A stretch of 64,000 bases of DNA. It comes from Rozella allomycis CSF55. Taxonomy: Eukaryota; Rozellomycota. Of this stretch, positions 52,669 to 62,886 are shown one piece after another; within the stretch, counting starts at the first letter, position 1, and each line of letters starts with the position of its first letter. The notes beneath the pieces are model-generated. The model worked only from the letters and a program-made list of their open reading frames with translations. It had not been told where the DNA came from and searched no databases. The position numbers and the translations under genes are program-made. Where the stretch lies: assembly GCA_000442015.1 (NCBI GenBank), contig KE560926.1:1-64000 (forward strand). Direction: 5' to 3'.

Positions 52669-55600
52669 TTATTTGTAGAATCTCTGTCTGAAAGCATCCA
52701 CAGTTTTAGCATTCCTCTCTTTCCTCACAAAACTCGGTTTCATTTCATAAAGCGATCTAGGAAACTGTTTAACAGCCCTTTCTTCAACCTCAATAAACGG
52801 CGGCGGTCTCTTTAGAATAAACGAAATATCCAAATCCACATCAACATTGACCAAATCCAGCACATTCTGAATAGAAACATCATGCACGGTATAAGACGCG
52901 TGGTTGACTACAGAGTTGACAATGTGATCGTCGTCGTATTGAAACAGAGAGCATTTGTGGTTGTATTCTTGCTGTTTCAATACTTCGAATGATTTCTTCA
53001 ATTGGTAAAATAGAGCGGGTGATGATCGCAGGGGATCGGCAGCGAGTAGTTCAAATGTTTTCAGGATTGATTCTCTGGATTTGAAGAGATTCAGGGGATC
53101 AATGTTTTCCTATACTTTGAATTTATGCATATTACTGAATCGAATGCAGAGTCTGGGTTGATTTCAAAAGAAAGTTTTTCTAGTTTATCAAGGATGGCTA
53201 GATCAGATTGATGTGAAGTAGACCATGAATTTATTTTGAAAGAAAGGGGATCCAAGTATATTTCTTTTGAGATTTCATTTGGATGCAAAATCTATATTAA
53301 GATGGATAACAATTTACGTTTTCTATTTTCGAATTGTTAATTAATGATTTTATTTTCTCATTGAATACAATTCTTGTGCCTAAACCTTTAAAGGGAAGAG
53401 TGAATGATTTTTCATGGCAAATGATTGAAAGGGATCCATTCAATGATCCAGTTTTATTGGCGATTAAATTCAAGTCGATTTGTTTTGATTGTTTTGATAA
53501 AATAGAAAAAGATTCTGGTAAAATTAACTTGTAGTCTTTTGATTCAACTGAAGTAATGACTACGTTGGCAGTAACATCGCCCTTGTTTATTAACTGAATT
53601 TTAGCTTGTTGAATGAAATAACAAGGACAGAAACCTTTTTAATTAAAATTATGTTTGTATTACCAAAGTTTAGAATAGAAGAGGGTTTGATTAGTAGATT
53701 GAATGTACCGCCGACACCAAAGGCGATTATTTCCTTGTAATTTGTTCCTTTGCATTCAACAATAAAATTTTCTTGAAATTTAATGAAATTATTTGGTGTG
53801 AATGAAAGATCTACATTTTCAGATTCATGGACATTCAAAGTTCCATGTAATTTTGACAATCTAAAGACATCTTTTTGATGATAATTGATAGACCATTTAA
53901 GTGGTACTTTACCTAATGATTATTCAATAGGTTTCTATTTACCTAATTATTATTAAAGCATATTATTACCTCTGTTAACTAGCGTGAATGATTTGCTGTA
54001 TAAACAATCCACAGCACACACGCCAAAATCCAAACAAGAATGCCTAATAAACAAATCGGGCTGCACCGACTTTCCTCTCACCGTGCAATCAAACACACCC
54101 ACATTAGTCTTCAAGTGAATCTGGCTTCTCAGTTCATACGCGCCAGAAGGCAGCCAGCTAATTTTAACCATTGCTCTATCCAGCCCATTAATAGAAATAC
54201 AATTCGGCTCTACTCTGATGGGGAATGCAGCAATAATGTCAATTTGGAGTGGATACTTTCCAATATTTACCAAAGGAATTTCCCTCGTCGACAGTTCAAA
54301 GACGGGACAGGTGGACAGGTTTATTGATTCGATTAGAGATAAATCCAGAAGAGCTTCTTCGCATTGCCCCATCAAGTCGACGTGATAGAATTTGTCATTG
54401 GCGTCTGTTTTAATAACTATTTTTTCTTCGAATGGGCCAGTTTTGAATGGAATGCAGCTTGTAGAGATTTCAACAGACTTTTTAGGTAGAACTAGTCCTT
54501 TGAATGTGTGCAGTTGAATGAATGAAGGTTTTGTTAATGGTTTAATAGAAAACTTTGTTTTAACAGAGCCAATGTTTTTAATTATGAAAGATAGTTTGGG
54601 TTTGGTGGATTTTTCAAAAAAGCCGAAATCTAATTTTGATTTTGACACTTCTAGACTGATTGTGCCAGAATGTAATTTGATTGGAATTAGATGCCTTGAA
54701 TAAGGAGAAGAAACTAATAAATGAAGTTGCAAATCTAAATCTTTTGGTGGTTTAAAATAAATCATTAAATTTGATTCTTCAAATGGTAAAATAGTTAAAT
54801 TGGATGGTTGAAGAATTATTAAATTATTAACAATTGAATCTAAAAATAGAAATCTAATAATAATACCCTTGTCTTTATCTTTATCTTTTTCATGAATAGA
54901 AAATGTTAATGGATAATTAACTTGACCAACATTTTTAAAAGTAATTGAATCAGAATATGTATTCCCTTTGAATATAATTGTATGTTATTTACCAACAATG
55001 CAGTCTATGAATTCAAGAGATGATTTTGAGATTAGCAAGACAGATTCTCTTCCAGTTCCAATTAATTCAATTTCATATTTTTCTAATAAAGTTCCAATTA
55101 TAACTTTTCCTGCTGGAGGATTCTCTTCCATTGGCATAAAAATTAATGGCAAATTAAATGTCGTTCCTTTAAATTGTTAACAATCAATGTTACCTGGTTG
55201 AAGTGATATTCTATCCATTGGCCATTCAATTCCTTTAACTGTGAGAATAGATTAATTACCTCTAGAATAATGTTTAGATTCAACCAAATCAAACAATGTT
55301 AAATGAAGAATTGCATTTCCTTCATTTGTTATTGGCAAATAAGACAATGTTTGTTTTCCCAGCATACACAACCCAAAATCAAACCTATATATGTTAAAAG
55401 TAAAGATTTATACCTATTTCAAAGATTAACAATTGATTACCTAGATTATCTACTCTACCTTTTTCTACCTTTTAAATTTGGTTAAACTGATTCGCGCAAA
55501 TCCACCCCCACCAAACATCCCCAACCTAATCCTCTGCGAACAATCAGGTTCAAAATACACAGGCGCACTCTGCACAGCTTCTTCCGTCGGCTTAAAAATA

Positions 55601-58600
55601 AACGCAATAGTAACAGACTCATTAACATTTAAATTACCCTTATTAGGAACAACAACCAGCGATGAATTTTCATTAACAATTTTAAATGAAATAGATTTAT
55701 GCCCAACATTTCTGAAATTTCTGTAAATAGTTTCAGATTGGCCCAACGGCTGTCGACCAAAATTTAAAGTTGAATTGTCGTCTACTAGAATTGTGACTAG
55801 TTTGGGAGAGGCTGTGATTAATGTTTCAATGTTTTTGGTGTTTGGTATGTCTACTTTGCCAATGAGGGTGGATGAGAATGATTCTTCGTTGGGAAGTAAT
55901 AGTTCTATTGTTATTTCAATCTCTGAATGTCCATTGATCATTGTTTCTGATGGGAATACTTTGATAAATGGTTTTGTTGTGCATAGTGATTGTGAACCAA
56001 CTGGATTTGTTGTTATTAAATGATAAAACATTTGCTTCTTTTTCAATTGAATTGATAATATATTCAACATGTTCTTTTTAGTCAATTGTTTAATATCTAT
56101 CAATGATAATAGATGATTATTTACCCAACCCTTTCTCTAAACAACTCTCAAAGCTTACCTTGATCTTTTAGTACCATTCGTTTAATCAACATCCAATAAT
56201 CTTTAGCTTTAAATTCAACAGATTCATTTCTATCCTTTTTCTCTTTAATTAATTGATTTCTTAAAAAGGGAGATCTTGGATCTGTAACTGAAAATTGTTC
56301 TTCTAGATTAACAAAAGATCCATTAGTTTTATTCTGTCCAACAATTGAAAATTCAAATTTTATTCTCGTTGAAATTGAACCCGCATTCGTTATTTTAATC
56401 TTCTTTTGATAAGCATACATGGCTGCTATATCACTAAAATTCAAATCTCCATTAAACGCTAAATTAATTGTTCCACTCTTGCCTATTCTAATCATTTGTG
56501 TTATTTCAAACCTTTTAATGGAATAGTCAAGTCATTTCTTTCAGCAAATATGTGAATAAATGAAGTAACACTCTCTTCTACTCTACTATTAAATCTAACT
56601 AGAAAATCCATGGCACTTGAAGCATTCAACATGAATTGACCATCTTTAATCCAATTAAAGCTAGTAACCTTTAAAAGTACAATTAAAATTAAATTATTTA
56701 CCTATTAATCAAATATAGTTGAATTCTTTCACCTAGTAATCATTTACCAGTACTACTTTACCTATATTAATCATTCCAACTACTACTTTACCTAGTAATC
56801 ATCCAAATTATTCTCCTTTACCTTTTTTCTCTTCTCTTCTTTGATTCTCTCCACAGGATACGCACTGCCAACCACACAAGTACTAAAATCCTGCCCATCC
56901 TGCCTAACATTAAACTGCATCGACACAAGCCCCACATTAATCAGCCTAAAATAACAATCAAAACTAGTAAACAGTGGAATAGTCCCAAAATCAATACACT
57001 CAATTCTAAATCCATCCAGACTCTCCACCTGCAGCTTGCCCAGTCCACCCATCCCAACAACTTTAAGTGAAATGCACTCCTTTTCATACAAGATCTTCAA
57101 ATTGGCAATATATTTGCTATCAGTGCGTGGCTTGAACACAAATCTTAGAGGAATTACACTGTTGGCTTCAATGTAGCCTCGTCGTGGTTGGATGTCCATT
57201 TCACGGATTCCTGTTGGCTGGATCAAATAGTCGATTGAAAAACACGATGAATTTACAAGCTTGAAATTGTTTATCATGCAAGTTAACACTGGCTGCACCT
57301 TTAAATCCAATTCTACATTCTTGTCTGTTGAACTAATTGTTCTTTCGTTGGAATCAATCAGCGATAATCTTGGAACACTACTGGCTCCATTCAATTCCAC
57401 ATCTACAAATTCTTTTCGTGTGTAAATTCTTATAATCTTTTTAAATTCAATTGATTCTGCTGGATTGAATACTATTTTACATTTAATCTTGGAATATGCA
57501 TCTACACACCCTTGATTTGGTTCAATAAACAGTCCATCGTTTTCTAATTCAATCATCCATCTTGTTTTGCCATCCTTTTTTATTGTTTCATAGTCATCAT
57601 CTTCCAATAAACTCCAATCCAAGTTTCCTGGTTGTGGTCGAACCTAAAAGATTTAGGGGTTTAAAAGTACATTACCTTGAAATTAATGCCTAAATTACTC
57701 AAGTTACCTATTATCAAATTATTCAGTATAGATACCTATATTCAAATTATTTCAGTATAGATACCTATTATCAAATTATTTCATCTTATTACCTTGAAAT
57801 TGAATGGCAAATTGCCTTTGTTTTCAATAAGAATCTCTTTTTTAAAAGTAGATTCAACTCTACACATCCCAAAGTCTACAAACAATTCATCAACAGCCAA
57901 CACAGCTTTCCCTATTAAACACCCACAAACACTCATTACCACCATGCCCTCTCACCAGCGTAACAAACGAGCTAAACCCATAATAAAATTCAATCTTATA
58001 ATCATAAAGCACCATTTCAGTCGGTTTAAACGCCAGCTTCACTTCTACCCCCTTATCAACCTTCAATTCTCCCTTATTCGGCTCAACAGTAAATGGACTG
58101 GCTGAATCATACACGTATCGTCCCTCTTTCACCTTTAAAAACCTAACTTGGAATTTAATATCAATGTTGCCGTGGTTAAACAGCTTAAACTTTTTCACCT
58201 CAAAAGACTCAATCTGACACACCCCAAATTCAATACAGTTCATAAACGTTTCTGGTTCAATCACAATCTTTGGAGCGCCAACCTTGCCCTTCAACTGGAT
58301 AGTAAAATAGTCGCCTCTAGCATCATTAGACCTAACGTAGATTTTCACATCCAAGTCTTCAATAACAGTCGGAGTAAACAGAACATTCGCTTTGGCGACA
58401 CTGTTTGGGGGAATACACACCATCCCATTGTCGCTGTTGCTCTCCAATTTAATCTGTGGATGGTAACACGCAAAAGTTAGTGATGCTTCTGCTGGGCCCT
58501 TGTTCTCAATTTCAATGGATTTCACATTCAACACGCCAATCAATGCAACATCAAAGTCTAATTCTTTTGTTAACACTTGGATCTCTGGGTATCCGCCACT

Positions 58601-61600
58601 TCCTTTAAATGATATCACTAGTGGTTTGGGTGTGTTTATTTCTTCTGATTGAACGTGGACTTTTAATTGTCCTTTGATGTTGCAAACACTTTTTGGTTGA
58701 AATTTAATCATCAAATAAACAATTCCATCACCTCATTTCAACAATTCAAACTAGTTACCTTATTATGTCAATATCTTAAACTTTTACCTAATATTTCAAC
58801 CCCGTAAACTTTTTACCTTCAATAGTACCATTCTCTGGTTCAACAGACACTTGCGGGTCGCTACTCTCAATATAAAACTTTGCNACAGACACTTGCGGAT
58901 CGCTACTCTCAATATAAAACTTTGCCGACATAACACCCTGATTAGTAACAGTAACATGATCGACATAAACAATCTGCCCCACACAAACACACTTAAAGTC
59001 AATAAAATCAGTTGAACAAGTTAAACTCGTAGACGCCCCCACTCCCTGCACAAGAATACTGCAGGTGGAATAATCTTCAGTAACCAAATGCAAAATACTC
59101 TGCATTTGGTACTGCGGCATTGACGGCTTGAACACCACATCAACAGTCTGCGTGCACCCGGGATACAATCGACCGTGCAATGGGAATATTTCTAGACAAG
59201 TTGTTAGCAATCTTTGCACTGAGAAATTGGTGTTTGTTATTTGGCCTTGCAGTGCTTTGATTAGGTTTGCGTTTTTGCCGGCTTTTCTGTAGACCATTTC
59301 TTCTTGCTCAATGCACCAGTTTAATGGGACTAGACCATTGTTAGTGAATTTAATTTCTTTTAAATGTTTATCTTGGACTCCACAAATGCCAAAATCAATC
59401 TTTTTCTCTGTTACTATTAATGGTGGTTGCAAACTGGCTTTGGTAGAGTAAACAAATTCTGTGATTGTATTGTTTATTGAAGACACTTTAAATGTTACAT
59501 CAGATTCATATTCTCCCTTATTATAAAGTTTCATCGTAATTTACTTTGGATAGTCCACCAAATGCAAAAACAAAATCTATAAATTGATTTGGCGCTAATC
59601 TTATAGGAAACAATCTCTTCAATGTCTATCATTCTCTATTTAAAACAAATCTTACATTGTCGTTGAATTTAAGTTTAAAGGTGAAATCTAATTCATCCCA
59701 ATCAACACAAATAGAATCTGGTTTTTCATCTTGCAATTCAAATTGATTCTTGAATGGATTCAATGCTTCATGATAAGATTTTACATCATCCAATGCTATC
59801 AATTGATTTGTTCTGTAATCTACAACATTCCAAGCTAATAAATCTGGATTTGAACAATTTAAATTCATCAAACTCAATTCAAATGTACTTGTATTAAACA
59901 ATCTAAATGTTTTTGTTTTACACGAACCAACTCCAACCAATCCAAAATCTATCAAGCTTGGCAAATCTTTAATTGAAACAAATTCAACATTATTAAATAC
60001 ATCAACTGCATTTTCATTCTCTTTCAATAGTTTGGCATCTTTCAACACTGAATCTTTTAACGTTGAGTCTTTTAAGATTGAAGAATCTTTCTGTTTCAAC
60101 TCCTTTATATCTTTCACCTCCTTGACCTCTTTCAACTCATGTTCTTCAACTCCTTCAACTTCAATTATCCTCTTCACACTCTTAGGCCTCGCCAAATTAT
60201 TCTCCAACACAATCTTCCCACTATTAGCCATCAAAGACACAGCAAATGTTTTTCCTTTATGACAAATACAAATAAAATCAGAAAAATAATCAGTCAAAAT
60301 TGGCTGAAACGAAATACTCAACACAATCTTACTCAACTTTGGTATCATCTTGATAATAGACTTTCCATTCAACATAAACGGTTGCTTTGGCGGTAATAAT
60401 GAAATAAAAGTATCCATTGGTGAATTATTATAGATTGTTATTGATTTGTTCACTGAATTGCCAACTTGTACATCGCCAAATGATATTGATTCATTAGTGA
60501 ATTGGATCTCTCCTTCGCCAATACTAGACTCCAAATTTATTATCTTTATTGGAACATTTATCAATTTATTCTTTTCATGCTCCAAACAGTTAATCTCCAT
60601 CTTTGAATGATAGTTTCCTTGTCTCAATGCTTGAAACGACACATCAACACAATACATTTCATATCCATACAACTTGCCATGCGTAGTATTCAATGAAAAT
60701 GGCACTGTAACCTTTTCTTCATTTACTTTATCTAAATATATCTTTGCCTCCCATGACACTTCAATTGGAAATCTATTATAGATCATCAACCGCTCACTCG
60801 TCTTTTCATTCGATTTCGGTGATCCTATTTGAATAACACTTTTAGTTCTTGTTTCTGTCCATATTTGGTTTTGATACACTCCATACAAACTACATCCAAC
60901 ACAACTCTTTCCTATCTCAACCCTTCACCATTAATTACCTTGATCATCACACACAGAAATCGATCCAACAATCGTATTGCTCTGATCTTCAATAAACAAA
61001 TCAAAATAGTTATAATCAATCCCCACAACCAACTCTACACTCTTGTTCGGATACAACGTTCCTTCAACTTCATTCACTACAAAGAATGGCCACGACACTA
61101 CAATTCTATACTTTTGCACTATAGAAGCCACACACGTCAATGTAACTGAAACATTCTTATTCACTTTCAAATACAACGCATTGCAACTCAATTTAAATAT
61201 TTCTGGAGGCGCTTGAATAGATTCAACAACTTCAACCAAATAATCACTCTCACTAAACATCAATCTTCTATCCTCTTCTCGCCCAAACAATGTTCTTATT
61301 TGCGCTACAGTCTTCACCTTCAAAAACGCTTCACTCAAACTCATTCCAAATATCACATAAACTACTTTCGGCATCTTTATCGGCTCACTCATCTTTACAC
61401 TCAAATTACTTTTATAAATCCCTCCCTTGGCTGGATTAAACACCAAATCCACAAAATACACTGAACAACTCGGCATACACAACACCAACACTTGCTCATC
61501 CTCTTCATTCTTCATCTCTGCCTTTACCATCTCATTCTTATTATAAACACTATTAGGCTTCATACTGAACACACCATTCTTCTTTTCTATTCTAACTTCC

Positions 61601-62741
61601 ACTCTGCTACTCTCCAAATGCGGATTATAAATGGGAACAACGATATTCACACTAGCCTTCGGATTCACCGCAGGCATCACAATCGTCTGTCCAAACGGCA
61701 CATTCACCATACAATTCACCTTGCAAACACACTCAACACTCTTAACTTCACTATTAGGGCTATAAATATTCAACACACTATTCTTCATCCCTCCAAAATT
61801 CGGTTTAAAATACACACAAACTTTCCTCTTCTCACCAGGTCTCAACACAAGCGCCTCCATCTCCTCTTCAATCAATACCTCCCTTGACCCACTCTGTATA
61901 ATAACAGGCACACTCTCCTTTTCATCTTTATTAATCAGCGTCAAACTCTTTTCAACCTTCTCCATCGACACATCACACACCCCAAAATCTAAGCGGTCTT
62001 CAACTACCTCCAACGCACTAAAACAGCGTCCTTTCAATTTCACAAAATGCTTCTCCCCATACGCCGTCAATATCATCAGCTCATCCTCAATCTCATCCTC
62101 CTCACACTGCGGCTGGAACGTTATCCATATCTGCTGCTTGTTCCTCGGCCCAATAGTCATGCTACCCACACTGCTCGCAAAAAATGAACTCGTTTTGCTA
62201 GGCACAACACTAAATATACAGTTCAAATCCATCCCCGATAAATTAGACACAACCAGCAACGCCTTTCTCTCGTCTTTAACAATACACGTTCCGAAATTCA
62301 GTCTCTGTGCTGATAAATGCAAAACTGGAATATTAAACGCTCTCAATGACAGTCTATTCCATCTTTGATAGTTTATTACCTCTCCAACAGGAATCCATTC
62401 ACATTCCTCACACGCAAATACCCATTAATGTCTCTGCCCATCGTAATCTCCAACGGTCTGGGCGTATACTGGATGCTCAAATTGGCATTCGAATTCGCCT
62501 TCAAAAACACATACCCAGGCTCTGCTACAAACAGATTCGGTGGATATGTTTGCAAACACAGCGATACATCCACATCCGATTTATTGTAAATGTTAACCTC
62601 TTTAGACAAATTAAACTTGTTGAATATCAAACCGGTTGGCAAACTAAATGTTATAGTGGCCGGATCAAGAACAAAATCTCTTTGCTTGTCATTGCCAGAT
62701 GCGATTTCATCAAGAAACGTTATAGAAGAAAATTTCCCCAT
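52669..62741 (-). CDS. Giant ASH-domain axonemal protein, HYDIN/CFAP47-like
   Basis: About 3,100 residues of repeated ~100-residue Ig-like ASH/MSP domains. Domain openings are visible along the whole gene: LNFGTCIVK, LDFGVCDVS, ISFGDVQVG, IDFGLVGVG, IDFGICGVQ, IDFKCVCVG, LDFDVALIG, IEFGVCQIE, VDFGMCRVE, LNFGRQPLG, FDFGLCMLG, LDFGFFEKS, LDFGVCAVD, LNFGFCPCY. No CH domain, kinase or coiled coil was seen. HYDIN and CFAP47 are central-pair proteins of motile flagella; I cannot decide between them. Around 20 introns; most are 26-30 bases, but six positions hold intron arrays (listed separately). The frame is maintained at every array only if the whole array is removed. A single N at 58884 with a 41-base duplication falsely repeats AKFYIESSDPQVS. 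The C-terminus (KRPPPFIEVEERAVKQFPRS) is not ASH-like. Start taken as ATG 62741; an upstream leader exon is possible. Confidence 0.78.
53913..53969 (-). repeat. Intron array A, two units
   Basis: Units 53943-53969 (27 bases) and 53913-53942 (30 bases), each GTAA...TTAG, abut with no base between. Upstream exon ends LVNRG (AACAGAG), downstream exon starts GTAAAGTACC; removing both units gives NRGKVPLKWSINYHQ, a normal ASH strand. Total 57 bases. Confidence 0.7.
55387..55470 (-). repeat. Intron array B, three units
   Basis: Units 55443-55470 (28), 55416-55442 (27) and 55387-55415 (29), all GTA...TAG and directly abutting. Complete removal joins SLTKFKR to FDFGLCMLGKQ, restoring an ASH start; removal of only one or two units leaves stops. 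The first unit itself contains a second AGGT-like junction. Confidence 0.72.
56097..56158 (-). repeat. Intron pair C with 6-base spacer or microexon
   Basis: Two 28-base GT-AG units (56131-56158 and 56097-56124) flank GGTTGG (56125-56130). Splicing both units and keeping the spacer gives KDQ-GL-DIKQLTK; removing everything gives KDQ-DIKQLTK. Both are in frame. Confidence 0.6.
56669..56821 (-). repeat. Intron array D, five units
   Basis: Units 56792-56821 (30), 56762-56791 (30), 56733-56761 (29), 56702-56732 (31) and 56669-56701 (33). The first three begin GTAAAG and share GATTACTAG/GATTAATATAG ends. The upstream exon ends at EEKRKK (AAAAAG) and the next starts VTSFNWIKDGQF. Total 153 bases, several times the usual intron size here. 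Confidence 0.75.
57644..57792 (-). repeat. Intron array E, five units
   Basis: Units 57765-57792 (28), 57736-57764 (29), 57708-57735 (28), 57676-57707 (32), 57644-57675 (32). Units 2 and 3 both start GTATCTATACTGAA and end AATTTGA(T)A(T)ATAG, differing by small indels, and unit 1 shares the 3' half, so they are tandem copies. Removing all five joins GNLPFNFK to VRPQPGNLDW. Confidence 0.78.
58732..58816 (-). repeat. Intron array F, three units
   Basis: Units 58788-58816 (29), 58759-58787 (29) and 58732-58758 (27). The first two share GTAAAA(A)GTTTA and are likely copies. Complete removal joins PENGTIEG to DGIVYLMIKFQPKSV, a textbook ASH strand; leaving any unit adds a stop. Confidence 0.74.
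58843..58925 (-). repeat. 41-base direct duplication around a single N in the HYDIN-like gene
   Basis: 58843-58883 and 58885-58925 are identical except one base (gggtcg versus ggatcg), with N at 58884 between them. It duplicates the residues AKFYIESSDPQVS in the protein. Same signature as the XRN2 junction: unmerged contig ends. Confidence 0.85.
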
Positions 62742-62886
62742 CAAATCTATTTTAGCGATGTGTTTAATTTACTATTGAGAGAGAACGAGCGCAACGACGC
62801 TGACACTTTACGTTGCCTCTGTGCGATGGTCTCAATATCATCCCTTAATTCTTGGCGCGCAAATACCGTATAAACTGGCGGCTCAA

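Noticed and set aside
53900-58816. CRISPR-like or satellite interpretation of the repeated ~29-base units
   Set aside because: Units diverge freely inside, keep only GT and AG ends, and sit exactly at coding-frame breaks of a eukaryotic gene; no constant repeat with variable spacers.
59588-59595. TTTGGCGC as another E2F site
   Set aside because: Inside a coding exon (codons for RLAPNQ) far from any start; most likely chance.
60139-61887. Plus frames of 80-130 codons within the HYDIN-like gene
   Set aside because: Low-complexity antisense; the minus strand carries recognisable ASH domains.
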